Assembly (NCBI RefSeq): GCF_008122205.1
Contig: NZ_PHNJ01000018.1
Coordinates: 39,638 to 103,637, forward strand
From: Natronococcus pandeyae
GTDB taxonomy: Archaea > Halobacteriota > Halobacteria > Halobacteriales > Natrialbaceae
Direction of reading: 5' to 3'
DNA length: 64,000 bases
In this document: positions 26,884 through 35,200 of the stretch, piece after piece
Layout: each line of letters begins with the position of its first letter
Position numbering within the stretch: position 1 is the first letter of the stretch
Made by a program: the position numbers and the translations under genes
The notes under the pieces: generated by a model
Seen by the model: the letters and a program-made list of their open reading frames with translations, nothing else
Database searches by the model: none
Told to the model about the DNA's origin: nothing

Positions 26884-27149
26884 ACAGTGCCTCTGATCCC
26901 GGTCAGGAAGGCGATGTGTAGTTAGGTGTAGGTCGGCTCGTTAACTCATGCCGAACGACAATGAAAGGGACGTCGCTTTCGAGAAACGAAACGAGATACG
27001 AACCGCAGATCGAAGTCTGAGGATTGCAGCGAGCCGTAGAGAGCGACGTGACTTTCCTCATGTCCTTGACGGTGAACCCTAGGGAGCCTGTTAGATTGAA
27101 CACAACCGATAGATTGAGCGGGAGTTTTTTTTAGATTCGCCGCCAAGTT

Positions 27150-27962
27150 ATGCTGATGGTGGAATATTCGGTCGGGTTAACAACCTATAATTGCGAAGTC
27201 GAAGCTCGAGATTTTGTCAATTCATTTGAGGTGGATAATCGCAAGGTTGAGCTGGTTGTCGTAGATGCCGGAAGCAATGATGAAACACGGGATGTTTTTC
27301 GTCAATTCGAAGGGCCTGTTCAAGTCGAAACACGTGATGGGTGTACTCGTGGTGAGGGAAGACAGCACGCTGTGGAGATTGCTCAAAACGACCACATTAT
27401 CAGCGAGATTGATCCTGATGTTCAGTATTCCGGGCTCGGTGCCGTCCTCGAAGCTTATGAAGGGATAGATGAACAAAATATAGCGTTACTAGTTCGTGGT
27501 AACAATGGTCTAATTGTTGCCCCGACAACATTACTAAAACAATATCATTATCGTCCTATACAGTATCGAGAGGACCACGCTCTCCATGATCGACTCTACA
27601 AGGCAGGTGTCCTCCGTGTCCTCGGACCCCCTCCTTCTGTCGAAGAAAATGGTGATATGAGGGTAGAGAAGGTCCAGTTACCATCTGGTGACATATTTGT
27701 TGCAGCAGAACAGTCAAAAGATATGACTCCCTTAGAACGTCTTTCTGATTGGTATCGTGATGTACAGGCGATGTACCGTATTGGTTTCTCAGAAAAACAG
27801 ATTTTCACACATAATATCCGAACAATGTTACCCCATGAAATAGTCATCACAATACCATTAACTGTAGTGGCACTGCTAAATGCTAATGAAGACAGGTATT
27901 CTGATGCATTAGCTCATTGTTCCGATGAACTATACCAACCGCTAAGACATGAATGTTATTAG
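27150..27962 (+). CDS. Glycosyltransferase family 2-like protein
   Basis: A 270-residue GT-A-like protein. The N-terminus VEYSVGLTTYNCEVEARDFVNSF resembles a GT2 start, VELVVVDAGSNDETRDVF has the nucleotide-binding Asp, and DGCTRGEGRQHAVEIAQNDHIISEIDPDVQY has the GEGRQ loop followed by a D-x-D-like DPD motif. ATG 27156 (MVEYS) is an equally good start. It sits in the AT-rich segment after a t-rich stretch (27125-27136) that may be its TATA region. It probably transfers one sugar during glycan assembly. Confidence 0.75.
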   Translation: MLMVEYSVGLTTYNCEVEARDFVNSFEVDNRKVELVVVDAGSNDETRDVFRQFEGPVQVETRDGCTRGEGRQHAVEIAQNDHIISEIDPDVQYSGLGAVLEAYEGIDEQNIALLVRGNNGLIVAPTTLLKQYHYRPIQYREDHALHDRLYKAGVLRVLGPPPSVEENGDMRVEKVQLPSGDIFVAAEQSKDMTPLERLSDWYRDVQAMYRIGFSEKQIFTHNIRTMLPHEIVITIPLTVVALLNANEDRYSDALAHCSDELYQPLRHECY

Positions 27963-27994
27963 ATATATAAAATTATGAAATAATTATAAAGAAT

Positions 27995-28813
27995 ATGATC
28001 AGATTAGCCAAAATAGGGATTAACAAGGCTCGAACAGAAGGAGTTCTATCCCTATTCCGGGATGGACGTCGAGAAATTCTTGGGAGAGGGTATGAACGAG
28101 GTCTAAACTCATTCCCTTCAATATCACAACGCATCATTCGGTTACATACAGATATCCGTTGTGGGTTTACCGATGCTGACCCGTTCAAGGTCATTGAGGT
28201 TTCACCGGACGAAATCACGCATGTTTCAGAACTCAGTCCAAATCTCTATGGATGCGTTTGTCAGGGAAACTGGGACCGGAAAGGAGGGTCGTTCAAAAAG
28301 AAAAACCAAACCTATGAAGCTATTCGATCATATCTATTTGACGATGATCCGTCTCTTCTTCGAGAACACTACAAAAGTAAGCTTATGCATCCACGGGGAA
28401 GGCCCTGGGGGCACAATTCAATTGAAACGTTTGATGACCGCCTTCAAGAAATTCAGACACTTCATAACTCAATTAATTCTGATGGGTACCTGTCCCAACA
28501 AGAACTTATGGATAGAGACCAATCGAGCACAGATAATTTAAATAATGAACCGGTACCGACTGAACTTAATGAAGTAACTGTTGACATCGGGCGCAACGGT
28601 GAAATGTTATGGACGAATTTTGGTGCACACCGACTATCAATTGCGAAATTACTGGATGTTGATTCAATCCCCGTGGTTGTCGCAGCACGCCACTTAGGAT
28701 GGCAGAAAAAACGATGGATACTGGCTAATCTAACTGATCAGAAAGAAACCACCTCATCACTTGCTGAATACACCACTCATCCGGATCTCCATGATCTGCT
28801 GGTCGAAAAATAA
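27995..28813 (+). CDS. ParB-like-domain protein of unknown function
   Basis: A 272-residue soluble protein. The C-terminal part VTVDIGRNGEMLWTNFGAHRLSIAKLLDVDSIPVVVAARH matches the general pattern of ParB/Srx-type domains (..G..HR..IA..L....IPV.V..RH). The N-terminal half (FKVIEVSPDEITHVSELSPNLYGCVCQGNWDRKG) states a parameter-like segment also seen in other glycan-locus proteins of this type. It is next to a GT2, not a plasmid partition gene, so a role tied to sugar or sulfo-group metabolism is more likely than DNA partition (inference). It is AT-rich and encoded 32 nt after the GT2. Confidence 0.65.
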   Translation: MIRLAKIGINKARTEGVLSLFRDGRREILGRGYERGLNSFPSISQRIIRLHTDIRCGFTDADPFKVIEVSPDEITHVSELSPNLYGCVCQGNWDRKGGSFKKKNQTYEAIRSYLFDDDPSLLREHYKSKLMHPRGRPWGHNSIETFDDRLQEIQTLHNSINSDGYLSQQELMDRDQSSTDNLNNEPVPTELNEVTVDIGRNGEMLWTNFGAHRLSIAKLLDVDSIPVVVAARHLGWQKKRWILANLTDQKETTSSLAEYTTHPDLHDLLVEK

Positions 28814-28983
28814 ACTATTCCGATCTAATAAGTACATGTGTAGAGTTTTCAATCAAACTGTACGCCGCTACTTCCTTCTGCCTCCGGATACCGCGGATTG
28901 ACCAATGCCAATCCCATCGTTTTGATTAGAGTAAGTTAATTTTATTAAGGATGGCAAAATAATATATCAGATATTATTTTCAA

Positions 28984-30399
28984 CTATTTTCGATACCCTA
29001 GCTCTCGCAACTGTTGCTTCGTCACTGCGTCTAGTTCAGATGTCTCTGGGTCGATCGACACCTCCCGAACGTTCTCGATCCACTTGTTGAGGGCCTTTCG
29101 TAACACATCTCGTGCCTCCGGGAGGTGAGACGTAACATCTGCATTCTCGTCGGGGAGCTCAAAGAGAAGTTCCGATTTTGTAATCGATTTCTTGAATACG
29201 GACAACAGTGTGTTTTCAAGGTCCAGCGTCTCGCGTGAGCGAAGACGCGATAACTCCCAGTTCACCCTCACGAGTTTGTGGTCCATTGACCGCACCGATT
29301 GCGTGTTTGTCAGGCCTCGAGAAATGTCTGTGTGGGAAAAGACATGGTCTTTGAACGGTCGATCGTACTCAAACAGGGGCTGAAGTGATTCTCCTTGCGT
29401 CTCGAACGGGATTCCCGCCAAATCCGCGACCGTCGGCATCAGATCAACCGTTTCGACGAGTCCGGTTCGCGTATCTCCATCGTAGGTTCTACCATCCGGT
29501 TTGACAATTGCCGGGACGTGTAACAACTCGTCGTATGGTAACGTTGCTAGATGGCCGACGAACGCACCCGGCTCAAACAGCGTTTGCGAGTGAATGAATC
29601 TCGGGGCAAGAGCCTGCATTCCCCGCCGGATCGGCGCGTATGTGTGCTCCAGTCGACCGTGTTCTGAGAGCAGTTCGCCGTGGTCCGCTGTGAAAACGAT
29701 AACCGTCTCGTCGTACAGGCCGCTCCGTTCCAAGTAGTCGAGAAGCCGCCCAAAATGCGCGTCAGCGTGGCGGATCGTGTCGTCGTACAGGTTGCGAACA
29801 CGTGAGGCTTGATCCGGATCCGCACTCCGGAGCGATTCTAAACTGCCGTCGATCGGATGGTCGGGGTCATCTTCCGCGAAGACGTCCGCTCGCGGACCGT
29901 ACGGGTCATGCGTTCCATTCGACCACACGAAGAGGAAGAACGGGCCGCCGTCGCACTCTTCTATCCAATTGATAGCCTGGTCAGTACAGACGCCGGCCCA
30001 ATCGGTGAATCCGTCGGTCGCCTCTTGCGTCCGAAACAGCTCCTCGAAGGTGTGGAATCCCTCGTCGAATCCCCGTCGTTTTGAGATTTGCACGAGTGAA
30101 GAGAAGCCGGCGGTCGTGTAGCCGTGGTCAGCGAATCGGCAAGCGATGCGCGGAGCCTCGTCGGGAACGATGTCGTAGGTCGTCCTGGCCTGGTGCGCTG
30201 GCGGGTATAGACCGGTGAGGATGGAGACGCTCGATTCGACCGTCTTGTAAGCCTGTGCGAACGCCCGCTCGAACCGAATTCCATCCCTCGAGAGGCAATC
30301 GATGTGTGGCGATGTCTTCCGTCCGTACCCGTAACAAGATAGGTGGTCCGCGCGCAGGCTGTCTGAGACGTAGAATATAAAGTTGGGTTTGTCGGTCAT
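28984..30399 (-). CDS. Alkaline-phosphatase-superfamily 'sulfatase-like' protein with Thr nucleophile
   Basis: A 471-residue enzyme. NFIFYVSDSLRADHLSCYGY carries the first metal Asp (D13), T53 in AQAYKTVESSVSILTG occupies the nucleophile site, NGTHDPYGPRAD and FTADHGELLSEHGRLEH are the later ligand blocks. The formylglycine motif is absent. The C-terminus ends QQLRELGYRK, similar to the tail at 17255. Its start is one base after the stop of the ABC exporter gene, so it is co-transcribed with it and may modify the exported glycan or lipid. Confidence 0.88.
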   Translation of the reverse strand: MTDKPNFIFYVSDSLRADHLSCYGYGRKTSPHIDCLSRDGIRFERAFAQAYKTVESSVSILTGLYPPAHQARTTYDIVPDEAPRIACRFADHGYTTAGFSSLVQISKRRGFDEGFHTFEELFRTQEATDGFTDWAGVCTDQAINWIEECDGGPFFLFVWSNGTHDPYGPRADVFAEDDPDHPIDGSLESLRSADPDQASRVRNLYDDTIRHADAHFGRLLDYLERSGLYDETVIVFTADHGELLSEHGRLEHTYAPIRRGMQALAPRFIHSQTLFEPGAFVGHLATLPYDELLHVPAIVKPDGRTYDGDTRTGLVETVDLMPTVADLAGIPFETQGESLQPLFEYDRPFKDHVFSHTDISRGLTNTQSVRSMDHKLVRVNWELSRLRSRETLDLENTLLSVFKKSITKSELLFELPDENADVTSHLPEARDVLRKALNKWIENVREVSIDPETSELDAVTKQQLRELGYRK

Positions 30400-30400
30400 C

Positions 30401-32197
30401 TCAATCGGTGGTCACCTGGCTCCGGTAGAGTTCGGAATACTTGCCGCCCTCGTCAAGCAGTTCCCCGTGCTCGCCGGTTTCCGTGATTCGACCGCCTTCG
30501 AGCGTGTATATTCGATCCGCGTTGCGAACGGTTGACAGCCGGTGGGCGATCGCCAGGGTCGTGAACTCACGGGCCGTCTCCTCGAGTGATCGTTTGATTC
30601 GGTCTTCAAGATTCGTGTCCAGATCGCTGGTGGCCTCGTCGAGAATCAGGATCTCGGCGTCCTTGAGGAGTGCTCTGGCAATCGCCACGCGTTGTTTCTG
30701 TCCGCCCGAGAGCTGGACTCCGTCGTCGCCGAGCATCGAATCGTAGCCGTTCGGCAAGCCGTCGAGGAACTCCGTGACCATGGCGATCTCGCAGGCACGT
30801 TCGATTTCCCGCTGAGTTGCCTCACGGTTGCCGATCGTCAGATTGTACCTTAGCGTGTCGTTGAATATGAACGGATCCTGTCGAACGATCGCGATCTTCT
30901 CGCGCCACTCCGTGACCGGAAAGTCACTCAACGGCGCCCCGTTCACCGTTATCCGCCCCGAGTCGGGCACGTACAGACTCGCCAAAAGCAAAGCGATCGT
31001 GGACTTCCCGGCCCCCGACTGCCCGACGAACGCGACGAAGTCACCGCTCGTGAGTTCGAAGGAAACGTTCTTCAGGACGTTCTCATCGTTGTAGGCGAAC
31101 GTGACATTCTCGAATTGGATTGTATCGATCCGATCCGGCACCTGTTTGTCGCCGGCGGACGGTTCGGTATATTCTTGCAACCCATCGACAAACCGTTGTG
31201 TCCGGATCAAGTGCGGCATGTCGGCGAGGATGTCGTACCCCTCTTCGTTCAGGTTGCTCACGATCGGCGCCAGTCGAAACATGGCGAAGAGGAAGACGCC
31301 GAGCGCAGCCAGCGACATGGCTCCGATCGTCAGTGCGAGATAGATGAGCACGAAGAGCATCGCGGCAGAGATGAATTGGTAGCTACTGTTTATCGCGGCC
31401 TTGTTGCGCTTCACGGAGACCCGGGATTCGACGAACTGATCGATCGCAGTCGAAAAGTCCCCGTAGATTTCCTCAACCATACCGAACATCTTCACGTCTC
31501 GGATACCTTGGGTGCCCATCTGAACGACCTCCTGTATCCGCTCGTTCGCGTCTGCGACCCGATTGCCGACTGAGGTCCCCTTTTCGACCGCGTTTTGTAC
31601 GATGAACGTCAGAACAACGAAGGTAACTGCGGCGAAGATCGAGAGAAACGGAGAGAGGTAGAACGCGATCGCAGCGAACACGATTGCGAGAAACGCCTTC
31701 TCGAGGAAGAAGATCACTTTCTCGATTACCTTGCCTGCGTACTGGGTCTGGGTGATAATTGCGTTGAGAACCTCGTCCGATCCCTTCTGGTCGTAATAAG
31801 CGGTTCGGGCGTTGAGCGCGTTTTCGAACCCGCGGCGACGAAGATCTCTGATATACGCGGATCTGAGAACCTCCTTGAACCACTTCAGGAAAAATAGCGT
31901 CCCGAACCGGAGGCCCATGACGAGCGTGACTCCGAGGATGACGGATCCGAGCGTGAAGGGGATCCCGAATGTCTCATATATCAGGACAAACGCGAGCATA
32001 ATTCCTTCAGCCTCGGCGGTCGGATCTTCGTGCTGTGCGATTTCGATGATCGGCAAGAGGAACGTGAGGCCGATCCCCTCTAGCACCGCCGTGACAAGCC
32101 CGAGGCAGAGTATTACCGCGCTGAGTTTCGGATTGAATCTGGCGACGTCAATGAGACCGCGGAGAATATCTCGTCTCGTGTAATTTTGGTCGTTCAT
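30401..32197 (-). CDS. ABC exporter, MsbA/PglK-type (fused membrane and ATPase domains)
   Basis: A 598-residue half-transporter. Residues about 20-320 form a six-helix membrane domain; residues about 350-598 form the ATPase with Walker A GQSGAGKST, Q-loop IVRQDPFIF, signature LSGGQKQR, Walker B ILILDEATSDLD and H-loop IAHR. Homodimers of this type flip lipid-linked oligosaccharides or lipids across the membrane, which suits its place in a glycan island. A tttatacc box lies about 55 nt upstream of the ATG. The downstream sulfatase-like gene follows immediately. It could also serve the lasso-type peptide, but it lies 18 kb away from that operon. Confidence 0.92.
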   Translation of the reverse strand: MNDQNYTRRDILRGLIDVARFNPKLSAVILCLGLVTAVLEGIGLTFLLPIIEIAQHEDPTAEAEGIMLAFVLIYETFGIPFTLGSVILGVTLVMGLRFGTLFFLKWFKEVLRSAYIRDLRRRGFENALNARTAYYDQKGSDEVLNAIITQTQYAGKVIEKVIFFLEKAFLAIVFAAIAFYLSPFLSIFAAVTFVVLTFIVQNAVEKGTSVGNRVADANERIQEVVQMGTQGIRDVKMFGMVEEIYGDFSTAIDQFVESRVSVKRNKAAINSSYQFISAAMLFVLIYLALTIGAMSLAALGVFLFAMFRLAPIVSNLNEEGYDILADMPHLIRTQRFVDGLQEYTEPSAGDKQVPDRIDTIQFENVTFAYNDENVLKNVSFELTSGDFVAFVGQSGAGKSTIALLLASLYVPDSGRITVNGAPLSDFPVTEWREKIAIVRQDPFIFNDTLRYNLTIGNREATQREIERACEIAMVTEFLDGLPNGYDSMLGDDGVQLSGGQKQRVAIARALLKDAEILILDEATSDLDTNLEDRIKRSLEETAREFTTLAIAHRLSTVRNADRIYTLEGGRITETGEHGELLDEGGKYSELYRSQVTTD

Positions 32198-32662
32198 TGT
32201 TGGTAGAGGACCGGACCGCTGTACGCTGAAATCCTTTGCTAAAATGAGGTATAAAGGTTGATTCTAGGACGCCGTCACAGCCGCTACTGACAATTCTCGG
32301 TCGTCACCCTATAGACGAACCGCTGGTATTCCCTGCCGACGGTTGTGTTTGGACGTCGGAATTTGGGGGTTATAGCGACTACAAGACGGAAGTAGTGGCG
32401 GAAGAGGTGGAAATGTAGCTGCCATACGGGAACTGATCTCCATAATTTCTTAATCTCAGCCGTTCTATTGTGGATGAAGAACACTTCTGTTTCGATTAGG
32501 TGCCAAAACTCCCGATGAAAATTTGCATGTGGGGGTCGAGCTAAGCCACAGAGTCGCTCTTGCGAGCATCTAAACAAGGCCACCTGGACCGGGTGCCGCT
32601 CTGCGTAACATCACGGACGGTCCACGATGAGAATCTCGAATTGTCAATGTAGTCATCGACAA
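32198..32662. other. Intergenic region, no convincing gene
   Basis: It contains the promoter of the ABC exporter (tttatacc on the minus strand near 32250). A minus-strand open frame of 99 codons (32284-32583) has no recognisable motif and an unusual residue make-up (rich in Phe, His and Arg), so it is not called as a gene. Confidence 0.5.
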
Positions 32663-34723
32663 TTACGACGGGGCGTACGTTTCGTCAGGCTTCCAGATTC
32701 GCCACTCCTCGTTCGCCGCATCCCACCGGCAGAGATCGCCCCTGTCGAACTCCTCGCCGGATCCGTCAGATATCGCCACATCGCCCTCGAACGCACCGCC
32801 GTTGCGGGTTTCGGTCAGATCTCTTCCGTCGAGAGGCCCGCCGCCGATGACGCCATTCCACCGCGGGCGGTCGGCATTCCCGGAGACGGATACGTCGTCG
32901 ACCGTCAGTGGATACCTCCCTGGAACACCCGAGGTCCAGACGGAGCAATCGCCGACGTTGTCCCATCGGATCCGTGCGTCGCTTTGGTTCGCGATTTGCT
33001 GAATTCCGTACACTTCTGACGAATCCGACTGAAACCGAATGCCGTATCGCGCATCAGCAGTCGCGATGTCAGGGTAATAGACGGCGCCGCCGTCGCTTCC
33101 CTTGAACACGATCGCGTCGAATTCGCCGGCATCGGCGAGCGATGCTTCGGAAATTATCGGGTGCCACACCGATCCCTGACCGTCGACGACGATTCCGTCC
33201 GCCCCAGAACTCACCTCCGGCCGGACTACGGCTCCTCGATCGGCTACGTAAATTCCGGTACCACCGTCTGATTCCGTGGAGATGCGCGGGCTGTAAACGG
33301 TCGCGCCGTCGCGCACCTCGACCGCCCGCGGTGCGTTCCCGATAGCTTCCACGCTAGTGCACGTAGCGTCGTCTTCGATCCGTACAAGGGAGTCCATGGC
33401 GACCGCTCTGCGGTACGTGTATGCACCGACGACCGAACACTGCTGCCGAATCCGGATCATGTGCGCGGGCGGATCGTCCTCATCCGCGACGCCCTGGACC
33501 CAGATGTTTCGGTGTGTACCATGGCCTCCTAGATCGACCACGGTATCGGTGTGACTGCCGGTTCCCACGTCGCTCGCACGGATGTTGTGCGCCTCCTGTT
33601 CCCGCGATCCCGTCGCTAAATCGAGCGCAGTCCCTTGCGTGTTTCCGAGCTCGAGATTGCTCAGGAAGTTCTGACGCCCGCCGGCCTCGTTGACGATGAG
33701 ATCGCAGGTATCTCGCTGGCTGTTACCGGTGACACGTAAGTGGTGGAATTGGACGTTCTCGTAGCCGCTCGAGCCCCATCCATAGCGGTCGTCGTCCTCG
33801 GGTTGAAGGACCACCACGGCGTCGTCTATGACGTCATCGTTCTCAGCCGTCAGCGTAGTGTTGCCTGCTCCACCGTGACCCGCGCCCCCCCACCCGTGGA
33901 AGAAACAGTTGCTGCGTGGGGTGATCGGCGTATCCAGGTTATAGACTCCCGGTGCAATGAACTGCATACCGCGGTCGTTTCCGGACTCTTCGTGCGAAAA
34001 GTCGCCGAAATCGTCGGTTTTACTCGCGTCGTCAACGTTGCGCAGCGCGTTCTGGCCGGACATGATTGCCGTCGCGGCATCGTCGCCGCGGTACACTTCC
34101 TCGGGTTTCGCGCCAACGTATCGGGCGGCGAGCGTCACGTACTCGTCCGTCTCCGTATCGATGAACGTGAACGCACGGTGAGCACGGAGCCAGCCTGGAA
34201 CGACATCGTGTACGTCCCCGCCGCTCCGAGTGCGTAACGCGCCGCCGTTCCTCGTTATCTCGCCGTCTTCAGTCGGATCTTCACCCGTGTCTTCGATACG
34301 AAGACGATCGACACCGAGTGGCACGTCGCCGAGCTCGATTTCGTCGATGTCGTCTGCCAGGCTTAGCGTGCCGTCGTCTACCTCGAAGACGTTGATGAAC
34401 ACGTCGAGGGGGAACCGCACCCACTCTTCTCCCGTATCTTGAAGGATCTCGCCTACCTCATACTCATCTCCGGCTTCGTTGATCAGGACAAATCGGTTCT
34501 CGATGCCCGGTTCCGGTAGCCCGTCTTCGGAGAGTTTGTACCACTCGATTCGCAACTCCGAGAGATCGTCGCTCATCGGTTTTCCGTCACTTGTGGCGCC
34601 GGTAGAGATTCCGAGGCCTCCTATAGTCACTCCCCCGATTGATCCAGTAGCGGCGAGCGCTGCTACCAGTTGTCGCCTGCTCAGCTGGTTTGAACCTTCT
34701 TCCTCCGAATCGTATCGCGTCAT
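32663..34723 (-). CDS. Exported right-handed beta-helix protein with Tat signal
   Basis: A 686-residue acidic protein. The N-terminus has the twin-arginine signal LSRRQLVAALAATGSIGGVTIGG. A first domain (about 55-180) is beta-rich and probably a small wall-associated fold. From about 230 to 640 come repeated short rungs such as NVQFHHLRVTGNSQ, NLELGNTQGTALDLA and GATVYSPRISTESDGGTGIYV, typical of pectate-lyase-like beta-helix domains. Such proteins bind or cleave polysaccharides at the cell surface, so it may process the glycan made by this island. ATG 34723 (MTRYDSEEE) is chosen over 34783 because it gives a compact signal region. Confidence 0.85.
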   Translation of the reverse strand: MTRYDSEEEGSNQLSRRQLVAALAATGSIGGVTIGGLGISTGATSDGKPMSDDLSELRIEWYKLSEDGLPEPGIENRFVLINEAGDEYEVGEILQDTGEEWVRFPLDVFINVFEVDDGTLSLADDIDEIELGDVPLGVDRLRIEDTGEDPTEDGEITRNGGALRTRSGGDVHDVVPGWLRAHRAFTFIDTETDEYVTLAARYVGAKPEEVYRGDDAATAIMSGQNALRNVDDASKTDDFGDFSHEESGNDRGMQFIAPGVYNLDTPITPRSNCFFHGWGGAGHGGAGNTTLTAENDDVIDDAVVVLQPEDDDRYGWGSSGYENVQFHHLRVTGNSQRDTCDLIVNEAGGRQNFLSNLELGNTQGTALDLATGSREQEAHNIRASDVGTGSHTDTVVDLGGHGTHRNIWVQGVADEDDPPAHMIRIRQQCSVVGAYTYRRAVAMDSLVRIEDDATCTSVEAIGNAPRAVEVRDGATVYSPRISTESDGGTGIYVADRGAVVRPEVSSGADGIVVDGQGSVWHPIISEASLADAGEFDAIVFKGSDGGAVYYPDIATADARYGIRFQSDSSEVYGIQQIANQSDARIRWDNVGDCSVWTSGVPGRYPLTVDDVSVSGNADRPRWNGVIGGGPLDGRDLTETRNGGAFEGDVAISDGSGEEFDRGDLCRWDAANEEWRIWKPDETYAPS

Positions 34724-34788
34724 GCGTTCGTACGACCCCGTTCGGCTATTGCGCCGATCATAAGTGCCACTACACGGACCCAATTACG

Positions 34789-34880
34789 AGGACACGCTTG
34801 AATGACACCCGGCTAGTGACCATACCTTAGCACTAGGACACGCTTGAATGACACATCGGCTAGCATGACCATATCTCAGC
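34789..34880. repeat. Two-copy tandem repeat, about 46-bp period
   Basis: The 20-mer aggacacgcttgaatgacac occurs at 34789-34808 and again at 34835-34854. The bases that follow also match imperfectly (ggctag..gaccata.ct.agca), so two units of about 46 bp lie head to tail just upstream of the beta-helix gene. Confidence 0.75.
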
Positions 34881-35200
34881 AATTAAGTTGCGCCGCCGAC
34901 GTATCGAGCGGATTAACGCAGTAACCGAGGGTTCTATTGAACCCGCAGACAGCAGCAGGATAAGTCGTCAGTTTGACCGCCTTCTCGGATTTTCGGACCG
35001 CTTGGCGCGCTAGTATAGTCAGGTATTCGACCACAACTACAAAAAGAATTTGTAAAGAACGCCATCTGTCCATAATCTCGGTTTCAAAGGGAAAAGAGCA
35101 TCGAACGAGGTGTTCTGATTCGTCCTGTCTGTTTCTTCTCTACATTCCGAAAACGATCACCTTTCTCGATTGATTATTCACACAAGGTGATTAAGACATT
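34881..35200. other. Intergenic region between divergent exported-protein genes
   Basis: No gene is seen. It is AT-richer than its surroundings and should contain the promoters of the ThuA/sugar-dehydrogenase fusion gene. Confidence 0.45.

Noticed and set aside
30401..32197. The ABC exporter as part of the lasso-type operon
   Set aside because: It is 18 kb away, co-transcribed with a sulfatase-like gene and fits glycan-lipid export better; a link cannot be excluded but is not supported.
32284..32583. A 99-codon minus-strand open frame in an intergenic gap
   Set aside because: No motif, no start signal and unusual residue composition; not enough to call a gene.
34789..34880. A CRISPR-like repeat
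   Set aside because: Only two imperfect units with no spacer structure and no cas genes nearby.
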